Origin: Cristatella mucedo
Lineage: Eukaryota > Bryozoa > Phylactolaemata > Cristatellidae
Assembly: GCA_009760855.2 (NCBI GenBank)
Contig: WPIO01000214.1
Span: 17,001-81,000 of the forward strand
Length of the DNA: 64,000 nucleotides
Direction: 5' to 3'
The notes beneath the pieces are model-generated. The model was not told the origin of the DNA. It saw nothing but the letters and a program-made list of their open reading frames with translations, and did no database searches. This document shows, in pieces, positions 1-35,834 of this stretch. Position 1 is the stretch's first letter. Every line of letters starts with the position of its first letter. The position numbers and the translations under genes were made by a program.

Positions 1-779
1 TGAGCAAGTCGTGAGCAGGAGAATCTGTCCGCTCTCGCCTCTACATATGAACTGTTATAGGCGCAGATGATGTGGATACGTTTTCTGCGCATGTCTCGCC
101 TTGGTAATGCATCTGCAAGCGCTGCAGATAAAAGCTGGACCACTGGCCACTGCAAATAGACCGGGATTACAGCTGCCAAGAGAATTCATTAGCTGCACCT
201 GAATTAGGCTCATTAGGAGCCGGGGTTTTTATAATTTTTAGACTGAAACCTTATGTGAGCATAGCTTACATAGTCATTAGTAGGTTACTGCCGGCCTCAG
301 TGAAACATGCCTTCAATACCTGCAAGGTGCAGGCGAACAATACGGCCAGACATTATGAAGCAGGTGCAGACGTATTGCGAGAGCACGAGCTTTGTGCGGA
401 TTGCCACTTTGGCCTGCTATCGTCTGCGCAGCTGTGTGTGTGTGTCGTAGCTGTTTCTACCGATTTTTCTGAACCTGCTTCGAGGTGCTAGCTCCGCTAG
501 TGCGCGTCCTTCGGTTGTGCTGTGTAGCACGAGCAACATGCACCGTCTTACGTGTGTCAGGCCCTAATTCCGAAGCTGACGCACACGTTTATGACACGTG
601 ACCATGGTGCCTACTCCAGGGTCAGTGTTGGTAGCACCGACTGTCCGGGCTCTGCAGTATCACTTTAGGCAAGGTCTTGAACGTTCGGCCAAGCTTGCGC
701 TGTGCAACCTAGTACTGTCACTGGCAGTGGCTTGGTCTGCCTGACAGTAGCTCAATGTCTGCATTAGTGTGCATAGTGA
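1..779. other. No recognisable gene at left edge
   Basis: I see no coding sequence, RNA gene or clear repeat here. The longest open frame (255-491) has no recognisable motif or splice context. The stretch could be far 5' intron or upstream sequence of the transporter gene that follows, whose N-terminal exons are not identified, or an unrecognisable decayed 5' part of the LINE copy that begins around 780. Confidence 0.4.
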
Positions 780-2565
780 TCTGGTCCTAAAGTTCGTATC
801 TCAATCAAAGAAGACAACAAGTCCTCTGGACCCTATTCCCACTGTCCTGCTCCTACGTTGCATTGATCTGCTGCTGTAATGCATAACATCATTAATATGT
901 CATTAGCTTCAGGTCATGTCCCAGCACCTTTTAAAAAGCTGTAGTCAGGCCACTTCTCAAGAAAGCTACACTAGACCAAGAGAACTTAAGCAACTACCGC
1001 GCAGTCTCCCTTCTACCATTCCTATCAAAGACACTGGAACGGGTCGTGGCAGACCAGCTGAACTCATATATCGAAACCTCACACCTTGCTGGTAAGTTCC
1101 AGTCTGGCTTTAGAGCTAATCACTCCACAGAGTCAGCATTGCTTCGGGTATACAACGACCTACTAAGGAATGCAGACATGGGTAGAGTGTTTCCGCTTGT
1201 TTTGCTTGATCTTTCGGCAGCTTTTGATACCATCGATCACAATATTCTTCTAGAGCACCTCTCACCTCGCCTGGGCATCACTGGCACTGCTCTGCAGTGG
1301 TTCAGGTCCTATCTCAGTGGGACACTCCAGAGTATTGACGTGAATGGACAAAGATTATCTGAAGTACCTCTGAAGTATGGAGTACCTCAGGGCTCCGTGC
1401 TAGGTCCGGCTCTTTTCACGGTTTATACTCTGCCTCTTGCTGATGTGATTGCCAAGCACAATCTAGGCTTTCACTTGTATGCGGATGACACTCAGTTGTA
1501 CCTTTGCTTTGATCCCTCCCAGCCTTCGAGCACCTCAAATTCTCTCAACTCACTTGCTGCATGCGATGATGACATCCGCACATGGATGGCAGCAAATTTT
1601 CTAAAACTAAACGATGATAAAACTAACTTACTAGTTATAGGCAAACCCAGTGTGATTCAGAGATGGGAAAGGGTTACTCAAAATTGGCTCTGCCAGCATA
1701 TCTCCAGTTGAATCAGCTCGAAATCTAGGTATCATATTCCAAAGCGACCTCTCTTTAGACGACCATATCAGCTCCACAGTCAAATCCGCCTACTTTCAGC
1801 TTCATAACATTGCTAAAATTCGGGCTTGTTTAGATAAAGATACCACATCTAAGTTGGTCCATGCATTCGTGACATCCCGTCTCGACTTCTGCAACTCACT
1901 GCTCGCTGGCCTACCGGCATGTGCGATCAGGTGCAAAACTCTGCAGCTAGGCTTGTCTGTCGTGAGCGTCGCAGTTGCCACATTACTCCACTTCTCGCCG
2001 ACCTGCACTGGTTACCAGTCAAGCAACGGATTGGCTTCAAGGTTTTGTCGCTCACTTTTAGGTCCCTTCCTTCTATGGCTCCAGCCTATCTCTCAGATAT
2101 ACTACCCCATCAGGCTAAACATCGTACCACCAGCTTTTCGGAATCCAACAGTCTAGAAATACCTCGTACAAACCTTAGATCCTTTGGAGACCGTGCATTT
2201 AGTTCGTATGCTCCCAAAGCCTGGAACTCCCTCCCGACCTGCGTCAGAACATCACCTGACTTGACCACATTTAAAAGGAACTTAAAAACACACCTATTTA
2301 GGACAGCATTTAGTGGGTCCCTGTGATTCGTCCTTCACGTGCTTATGCGTGCTGACACTGTGCATGCTGCCACTAACCACAGTTGCATGCTGACCCTGTG
2401 CATGTCACCCCTAACCATATTATTCATTTTGTTTGTTTTTGAAGCATGATTTTACTTACCATTCAATTGCATTTCCCTTTGCAGCAAATGTAAAGCGCTT
2501 TGAAAGGGATTAAGTGCTCTGAGGTTCTCTGCTTTATCAAGTGCTTTGTTATTATTACTATTAGC
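780..2565 (+). mobile_element. LINE family A (L2/CR1-type), 5'-truncated copy with reverse transcriptase
   Basis: This is a non-LTR retrotransposon copy starting in the linker before the reverse transcriptase (RT) and running to the 3' tail. The frame 1046-1711 is intact and carries RT motifs: LLDLSAAFDTIDH (motif A), GVPQGSVLGP (motif B), YADDTQLYL (motif C) and FLKLNDDKT. After about 1711 the frame shifts. The C-terminal part continues as ARLVCRERRSCHITPLLADL and PKAWNSLPTCVRTSPDL up to a stop near 2326. The 3' UTR ends with the module GCAAATGTAAAGCGC...TTATCAAGTG and a short ATT-rich tail near 2550. The endonuclease domain is absent, so this is a dead 5'-truncated insertion. It is the best RT example of a family seen in at least eight places in the window. 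Confidence 0.9.
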
Positions 2566-2715
2566 TGCACCAGACAGGTGCATTTTGTCAAGCTCAGCTG
2601 ATTAGATGGCGTGCATGCAAGCAGAGCCATGCTGGCAGGGTACTGGCCACAGTCATGCGCGCGGTCTCGATCCCACTCGACCCTGTTGATTCCTGATCAA
2701 GGTCGCTCACATGCC

Positions 2716-2963
<248 letters not shown>

Positions 2964-3150
2964 ACTGGTTACACGCTGCAGGCTGATGCCGGGGGGGGGG
3001 AAGTTTGACCTGCACGCTCTGCATTCGGCTGATAGCTGCCCTATAAATGCGCGCTAATCAGCAGCAACGTGCAACTGCTTATTGTGGCGTCAGCAGCTTT
3101 GGCGCTGGTCGCACTGCGCCGAGCTTGAGCCAAATAACGGTCGGCATTAG

Positions 3151-24302
<21,152 letters not shown>

Positions 24303-24657
24303 GCATTACGGCAAGGTGGTCACTCATCGTTTAGGGAGTGGCCAGACTAACCTGGAAGTGAGATCTTCCTTGATCTGGGATATCCTGCCCGATCGGTCAC
24401 TTATTCCGAGTTTATCCTTTGCGACGGTTTGTCCGTGCTAGCGTTGCACTGGATGAATGCCCCACCTCTCATCCAAAGAACTCCGCTCGCTCGCTTTTGA
24501 GTTGATTGCAGTAGACTCTCACAGCAGAACAGCCTCCCCAGTAGCGGTTGCTGTGCCGAGGTCGGCAGAGCATCTTTGCCGTGAGAGCACTATACTTAGA
24601 GTGCATTGGTTTTGTTGTTCTTACTGTTTATTTGTTCTAACTGTTCTTTCTTTTGTT

Positions 24658-24658
24658 G

Positions 24659-24709
<51 letters not shown>
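24658..24709. repeat. (ACT)n microsatellite
   Basis: About 17 ACT triplets just beyond the presumed 3' end of the transporter gene. Confidence 0.95.
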
Positions 24710-25097
24710 TTTCTCGACTAGAAAGATAGTTCCGGGTGCATTAAGCTATGCATCTTAGCAGTTCAAGTACGTAGGTGGTACTGCTGACCGGCTTATACCC
24801 ATGGGAGCACATTTGTAACTTCAATCGCGCTTAATAGTGCTCAGTGGCCTAGTTCAGCAGTCATAATACTTTAGAGAACTACAATTCTGCTGCGCCAGAG
24901 AATTGATGCAATTTTTATTTTTTCAGTTGTGATACTAACAGAAAAATAGAAATTAAGGATGCTACATTATGTTTGAGTAGTTTAGCTTAAATTACAAACC
25001 GACGTATTCATTTCTAATCGGACGAAAATTGTATTACCATTAAATAATACCAAAAGCAGTGTTTCATCACGAAATCACTTTTATGAGTTCACATAAG

Positions 25098-25215
25098 CAT
25101 GAGCAAATGTAAAGTGCCTAGAAAGAGATTATGTTCTCGGAGGGCGCAAATCAAATGCATTATTATTATTACTTTTACATTATCAAATGCATTATTATTA
25201 TTATTACTATTGTTA
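25098..25215 (+). repeat. Stand-alone LINE-A 3'-tail module
   Basis: GAGCAAATGTAAAGTGCC, then AGAAAGAGATTATGTTCTC and GGAGGGCGCAAATCAAATGC, followed by ATT repeats; the AAATGCATTATTATTATTA end is duplicated once. Confidence 0.8.
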
Positions 25216-26017
25216 TTATCACCATTATGAGGTTATTTACGAAAAACACTGCGACATCACAGTGTTCAGCGTCAAGCTCTGAATTGTTTAAATTAGCCGT
25301 AAATCGCGTGAGGCGCAGAACCGGCGAGAAGAGCGAGAGCTCTCTCGGGCTCTCGTCTGAAGAGCTCTCTCGTCCGTCTGCCGGATGAGGCTCTATATGT
25401 ATCTCCATCCATCTGCGGCCGGCTGACTGAAAGCTAGAGTGCCAACGTGAGCTGAAGCAAGATTGCAATGTCGACTTGGTGCTGCCTCTGGTAATGTGCC
25501 TCGGGACGTTATCTTGAAAGCCCAACCACTAAAATATACTCGCCCAGCGTATCGTACATATGTCCTGTCCTGCAGCCCCCTCCCCCCCCCGAACGGACAC
25601 CGGACGTCCTGCTCAAATGAATAATTACCTTTCTCTGCATGAGAGCATTGGCCCAACACTAAAGTCTGCGTAACGTCGACACGATTGTTTAGACTCGGCT
25701 CTCTTAGGTACTTGCACATGCTTCCTACCGCTTCTCCAACTCTGCTTCCTTTAGCAGCGCCGCCCCGCCCCCCCCCCTCTCCAGCCAGCCTTAGTGGACT
25801 GCTTTTGGAGACGGACTCGGCGGCTGCTTGCTTATCGGTCGATCTCGTGCTTCTCTTTCTAAACTCTTCGAGGTACCTCTTTGAAAGCGATTTAGTTCTC
25901 TTAGTTTCCACAAAAAAGTATACGCTTATTTTCGCTATTTTTACAAAGTCGCGATTCCAATCTCCAGCGATGCAGCCAGTGTCGCCGCACGGAACCCGCA
26001 GCAGCGTATTGATCCAA

Positions 26018-26057
<40 letters not shown>

Positions 26058-26058
26058 G

Positions 26059-26099
<41 letters not shown>
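26018..26099. repeat. (CA)n(TA)n compound microsatellite
   Basis: About 36 bases of CA, a short CG patch, then about 35 bases of TA. Confidence 0.95.
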
Positions 26100-26104
<5 letters not shown>

Positions 26105-26221
26105 ATCCAAAGTAAACCAGCAGAGCCAAGAGCAGGCAAAAGCGAGCGGCCGCGTCAGACTCTGAGTTCTGGCCACGGCTTCCCAGCCACAAGGACGAAT
26201 CGAGTCTCGCCTTCGCTCGGC

Positions 26222-26238
26222 CGCTCTCTCCCTCTCTC

Positions 26239-26295
<57 letters not shown>

Positions 26296-26298
26296 TTC
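26222..26298. repeat. (CT)n microsatellite
   Basis: CT repeats with CCCT interruptions over about 75 bases. Confidence 0.95.
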
Positions 26299-26676
26299 TG
26301 AAACACCTCGGTGCGAGCGATCATTCGCGAGCACGGGTCCGAACTACGCTTGCCCAGATCCTGCCGTGGCGGACGCATCCGTGCGAGCCAAAATAACGCT
26401 TTCGGGGACAGAGTGCTCAAACGGAAGCTTCTTAAATGTCAAATTTCAGCGTGAGAACAAGAGCGCCTCGGCGGCGCGTGTGCGCTCGCGTCCGTTCCTC
26501 GCGCTGCCGCACGCATCGCGCGTGCGTGCGCGCAGATTGAGACGCGAGATCGGCGAAAGAAAGCTCGAGAAAGCGGACGATTCTGGGTCCGGCGCTGCTG
26601 GATCGAGACGTCGCTTGCTCTCCGATCTCTCGCCGTTTATCGTGCCACTTCTCGCGGCTTCGTCGTCTGGTTCAGG

Positions 26677-27440
26677 TCACTCCTGCTGCTCGGGGCAGGC
26701 GTGGCAGCGAACCAGGCCACGTTTGTCGCACTGCACGCACTTGAGCGACGGCTTGAAAGCATTGGCCAGAGGCGACTTCTTGCTCCCGCCGCATGTCGAG
26801 CAGGGCACGAAGCGCAGTCCGCCGCAGTGTGTGCAGGTCGGGTGGACGCCTTCTATTTTCTGCAAGTGGAGACGACTCTCTCAAGGCAGGAAGTGTTCGC
26901 TCGCGTTCGCAGCAGCGCCCGCGTCTACCGGGCGCCTGCTGTGCAGCAGTCCGTGTGTCCGCAATGCCGTCGCGAAGTGCCAGCGGCGGCTCTAACCTGG
27001 AATGACTGCAGCAGAGCTCTCAGCTCTCCCGCCTCGTTCAGCTGCACGACGCGCACGGCGTCCTGAAGAAAGAACAAGCGCGTCGGCGGTTAAAGGTCGT
27101 GAGCGATTTGGCGATGGCCCCCGAAACTCTCAGATATCGGTCGCGGTGCGGGCATTTTCAGGCCGGCGAGCGATTTGGCGATGGCCCCCGAAACTCTCAG
27201 ATATCGGTCGCGGTGCGGGCATTTTCAGGCCGGCGGCGGACCGCCATCGCTCGCCACCATTTCTCGAAGAACTCCCTTGCCCTCCTCCTCTCTCTCTCTC
27301 TCTCTCCCTCGCTATCTCTACCCGTCTGTCTGACTCTGTCTCTCTTTCCGTCCGTCCCTGTCTTTGTCTCTCTCTCTCTTTTTGCCTCTGTCTCTCTGTT
27401 TCTGTGTCTGTATCTCTGTGTCACCGTCTCCATCTCTGTC

Positions 27441-27488
<48 letters not shown>

Positions 27489-29200
27489 CCTCTCTCTCTC
27501 TCTCTCTCACCTGGCAGCGGATTGGCGGACACGTCGAACAAGTGGGCAGGCCGGTAACTGCCGTTTCGACGAACTATCGCCGTGTTCCGCCTCGATCCAC
27601 TCGAGGTACGTCACCAGCGCTCAGCTCAAATAGCGAGACCCACAGTGGTTGCCCGGCAATTTTTCGCGATCGCAGTGCACCCGCTGCACGTCCATTCATC
27701 ACGCATGCGCGTTCTCTTAAAACGGTCGGCAAGCGGAGCAGTAAGCAGTAAGGAATGGGGCATCGTTGGGGCGGTGCCAGCGAGCGGGTCGGAGCTTTCT
27801 CGAGAGCGCTAATGGAGAAGTTTGCCGGGAAGTTTGGTCGATCGCACGAAACGCGGCCGCCGTGCGATATGCCGCCGTTATAGGAGCAGTCGCCGAACGG
27901 CTGACTGTCTTCGCCACCGAGATTAGCCGATCTCGGCCGCGATGCTCCGCGACGCACGCTCGCTGTGAGCGAGGGCGCCACTAGTCGCCAAGGGCGCCGC
28001 TAGACCTCAGCAGGCGGCCCTCGGCTCGGCGGCCGGCGCCAATAGGCGCTCGGGCTGGCTCGACTTCCTCCTTCGGCGGCGCCTCAGCTTCTGCCTTCGG
28101 GGGGGGGGGGAGACTTCGCTAGTCACGCCTCTCTCGAGGACGAGGCCCCCGACGACGCCAACGACCTTCGTCCTGTCAGGTGCTCAGCGACATCCTTCGC
28201 AGCCACTGCTGACGACGCCATCTGTGAGTCTCAGGCCGACTAGCTCAGGAGGTGCTCTTTCCCGAGCTAAAAAAGCCGACGCACGTGGCGCCCGACTTGC
28301 CCCCCCCCCCCGCCGCAGCAGCAGACCGCTCGCTTACGCCCACGTGGTCGCCGCCGGCGAACAGCTGCGGCACGGCAACCTCGCGGCAGCCGAGGCGCCG
28401 ACAGAGCTCGACGTAGTGGTCGCGTCGCTCCGACACGTCCCGCTCCTCGTAGCGAACTCGGTGCGTCTGCAAGATCTTCTTGACGACGGCGCACCTGTCG
28501 TACGTCTCGCGAACGGCCTTCAGCGACGTCGTGTAGAAGCACACTCGGCCCTCCTCCGCGAGACGGTAGCACTTCTGCAACGGCACACGAGACGAGACGG
28601 CGAGCCCTGAGCTACGCCGCTAGCTTTATCTGATATGCTAACGATAGGCGTGGCGCTCTCATTGCGTGCTTGAGTCGGAAGTGCTCTCTCTCGCTCTCGC
28701 TTTCGGTAGCCATGTTGATAAGGCATATTCGTGGGATGCCAGAGATGCGGGCTTCGCTGCGACCACGATTAGACGAGACATTTCGAGAAGATTCCTCAGC
28801 AGCGCCTTCGGGCTGCCGAGCTCGTTCGACAAGAAGCTCGGCGATATAGCGAGTAGAACTAGCTGAAGTCCAGGTGAAGCTAGCAGCAAGAGATAAGATG
28901 GCCGCCAGGGTGGAGCCGGTGTCAGTTGCTTGTGGCCAGCTGCCGAAGCAGAGCAGAGGAGCCCGGCGGAGCAGAGCAGCTCCTCAGCTTGCTGCCGCAG
29001 GGCGTCCAAACCATGCACCGTCATTGACTGCGATTCTCGGCAAAAATAAGAGCCAATCGCGAAGTACTGCGTTTAGAGAGCACCTTACCAAATTTCCCGG
29101 AATTTCGGGAAATGACACGCATTCCAATCGCCGCCACGCTAAGTTCAGGCCCGTCGACCAGGCAAGTGGATCGCGATGCGCTAATATTCCCGAACTTTGA

Positions 29201-29261
<61 letters not shown>

Positions 29262-30775
29262 GCTGTTAAAATGCCGGGCAGGAACTTTTCGGCGCTGCAG
29301 CTCGAGAACGAGCTGGTGGAATGCCGGGACGTTTTGGAGGGAGGCGAATTCTTAAAGCAGCGAGCTGGCGAACGCTGCTTGAGCTTCGGAAACACATTTT
29401 TTGTGGATCGCAATTAATCCCGGAAGGGAGAGCACCGACCGCTCTTAGACTCGCTGCAATACGGCGTAGCAATATACAAAGCTGGTAGTGGAGCTCGGTG
29501 TAGAGTGATCGCTTCCTCTAGCACACTGAAGCTCTTTTTCGTGGCTACTAGATCTCGCTTAAATAGCCAGTGCAACAAAGGAGAATAGATGCATACCCAG
29601 TGAATGCAAGGCACGCAGAGGTCAAAGCAAGGCTCGTGGGGGTCAAAGCAAGGCACGAAGGGCTCGATAACCTACTAAAAAAAATACTGTCGCTTTCATT
29701 CTCGGTAAATGATAAGAATAGTAATAAAACTCGCTAATTCAAAATTGCCCCATAGGCCTATACATCAATTCGACAAGGACCGCAAGGGTGACTTTCGAAA
29801 ATCGGTGACCACCTTCCGGGTTTAGCAGAGAAGGCAATAGTTTTCCAAAGCACTCTTCAATGCGGAGCTGTTGTCAAAAATGACCCCAAACATGGCCGTA
29901 GTATCGAGCGCACAGGGAAGTATTGGGCTAAACGAAAGGTGAAGAGCATCTCAAGTGTTGAACGAGCGAACTCAGCTAAGACGACATCGGAGAGTGGCCT
30001 CTTGGGGTCAGTGAGCCGGGGTGGGAGGTTTGACGATGACGCATCGAAGCTGGGGTGACAGCTGCCCCTGTGCTCGGCAGACGGTAAGCGGGGGTCCGGT
30101 CGCCTCGAGCTCGGGGCCCGACAGAGAGCGCCACCTTGACTAGGACTGGAGTGTCAGTCGGCGGAAACTCTCTGCGAAAGTGCTACAAGCTTGAGAGCCG
30201 AGGCCAATCGCTGCGGGGCCGGAGCTGACAAGGCGACTTTGCTCGCTCGCGAGATGCTCCGGAGACTTTGGCCGCCGCCATCGCTCGCCCTTTGCTTCCG
30301 GTGCTAAAAAGGGTCTCTCGAGGTCGCGGCGTTTGCGGCCAGCAAACACCGAGGGAGGGGGAGAGGTGGGGGCAGTCGGTGGCTGGGCTCTCACACGAGA
30401 TCGCTCTCGCAGAAGCTCCCCCCTCTCCTTGCGAATGCTGCCCAATCAAGGAAGAGGCTTCGAGGTATAAGCCCTGCCTGCGTCGGCCCCCCCGACCGGT
30501 CGGCGTCGGCGGCAGCGTTGCTAGCGGACGAGCTCCCACGAGCTCGGTCGGCGGCCGCGGCGGCTGGAAACGCCTACCTGATCTTCGGCCTCGAGGAAGG
30601 CGGCGATGCTGCTCCGGACCTTGTTGGGCACGCCGCGCACCGTCCCTCGCGCGCTGACCAGCGTTCGACTCGAGCGGGCGTCGGTCGCCGCCGCCGAGAT
30701 CGGGCGACCGAGGTCGCCCGGCGGCGGTGCTCCGGTGTCGCCTCCGCCGGAGCCGCCGGTCTCGGCGAGCTGCAT
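26677..30775 (-). CDS. GRXCR1: GRXCR1-like glutaredoxin-domain cysteine-rich protein (four recognisable exons)
   Basis: Minus-strand exons, all phase 0: 30775-30578, 28574-28338, 27062-26997, 26859-26677, giving about 227 residues. The first exon has the conserved GTVRGVPNKVRSSIAAFLEA segment. The second is a glutaredoxin fold (VCFYTTSLKAVRETYDRC, then VRYEERDVS and VPQLFAGGDHVG). The third reads VQLNEAGELRALLQSFQ. The fourth has four Cys pairs: CTHC, CSTC, CVQC, CHAC. The CPYC redox motif of true glutaredoxins is absent, as in animal GRXCR proteins. In vertebrates GRXCR1 acts in actin-rich stereocilia; the role here is unknown. The ATG at 30775 gives an N-terminus shorter than in vertebrates; alternatively ATGCAG there is a splice acceptor and an upstream exon is missing. 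The introns hold microsatellites and a 67-bp duplication. The domain order, splice phases and family match make this a strong call; the N-terminus is not settled. Confidence 0.88.
27101..27234. repeat. Perfect 67-bp tandem duplication
   Basis: Units 27101-27167 and 27168-27234 look identical base for base, starting GAGCGATTTGGCGATGGCCC and ending TTTTCAGGCCGGC. It lies in the GRXCR-like intron, 39 bases from an exon edge. Confidence 0.93.
27285..27512. repeat. CT/CTGT microsatellite
   Basis: Imperfect CT, GTCT and CTGTCTGT repeats over about 225 bases, in the GRXCR-like intron. Confidence 0.9.
29202..29258. repeat. (GT)n microsatellite
   Basis: About 55 bases of GT repeats in the large GRXCR-like intron. 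Confidence 0.95.
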
Positions 30776-34615
<3,840 letters not shown>

Positions 34616-34621
34616 TTTATT
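34616..34621 (-). terminator. Poly(A) signal of NDPK gene 1
   Basis: AATAAA on the minus strand, about 180 bases past the stop codon at 34801. It is the first such hexamer downstream that I could see. Confidence 0.5.
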
Positions 34622-34800
34622 TGACTTTGCTCATAAGGACAGAACGGAAGCGCCGCGCTGCGCCGCGCCGCGCAGCTTCCGACCGTCGCTCGCTTTGCCA
34701 AGTCGCCAGCCGATAACAGACTGACGACGCACTTCGCTTGGTGGCGGCGGCGCGCGGCTCTGTCCTGTCGTCTGCGAGCGCAATGGCGCCGGACGGCCGC

Positions 34801-35767
34801 CTAGCGATCGTAGATGAGCGAGTGGTTGGCCGGCTTGAAGTGGAGCACCTCGTTCGGCTGGAACCAGAGCGCCACCTCCTTGGCGGCCGCCTCCTCGCTG
34901 TCGCTGCCGTGCACGGCGTTCCTGCGACGGACGACGACGAAGGAGGAGTGCGCGAGCGTGAATTCTTGCGCGCGCGCGCCGCGCGGCCATTGGTGTAGCG
35001 GCGCGTGCGCAATAATTCAAAGGGTTTGCTGAAGCGGCCTTGGCGCCCTCGACCCTGGCAGGCAGTCCGACCGACGGCCAGGGCCGGCGGCGCGTGGAGG
35101 GGCCGAGGAGTCTCTCACTCGATTGAGAACTCCTTGCGAACGCGCTCGAAGCTCGAAGCAAGCTCCGCTGTGCTGTTAGTTACGCTAGAAGCTCCGCGCG
35201 GCCGTGTGCAGCGCGGCAAAAGTGCATTCGACGTGCGTCTTTACAATGTAACGTAATGTAATGTATCTCCGTCTGTAACCCCACAAAGTCATAAAGACCA
35301 TGTGGGTGCTACGCAGGAGAGTTTTGTATAGCGCACTCACAGCCTAAGCGGCTTTCGGTACGCATTCGGTTGCCAACAGACTTCGTCTCACGCAACAAAG
35401 AAAAAGTGGGAAGCATAGCAGAGTCAGGAGAGCAGTTGAGGTAGTGAGTAGCATGGAAGTAGTAGCTCAGTCTTTAGCCAACCGCTCTGCCACCCGCCGC
35501 CGCCGCCGCTCCACGCAGACCAACTCGAGTCGATAGCGCTGCAAACGGGTTCTCAAGATCCGGCGCTCGTTGGTTTACCGAGCGGCACGGCCCCGCAAGC
35601 GCGTGCCGCTCGGTATGATTGGCTGGCTTGAGCAAGGCCCAGCCAGGCTCAGCCGCCCACCGGCGCCCACTAGCGAATTCCGGGCTACGCCCCGGTTTAG
35701 CTTTAAGTAGAGCGGCTCGTTTGTTGCTCGAGCGACCTAATCGCCGTGTATTTACCCCTGAAAGAAA

Positions 35768-35834
<67 letters not shown>

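Larger units (their letters stand above)
24710..26676. other. Intergenic region between transporter and GRXCR-like gene
   Basis: An A+T-rich part (24.7-25.3 kb) with a stand-alone LINE tail gives way to G+C-rich sequence. Microsatellites lie at 26018-26098 and 26222-26298. Long open frames across 25.4-26.9 kb run through those simple repeats and show no domain, so I do not call them genes. The 3' UTR of the GRXCR-like gene should lie just left of 26677. I found no clear AATAAA for it. Confidence 0.5.

Noticed and set aside
25685-26995. 436-codon plus-strand open frame, the longest in the window
   Set aside because: It runs through CA/TA and CT microsatellites, has no domain, and its right end is antisense to the last GRXCR-like exon.
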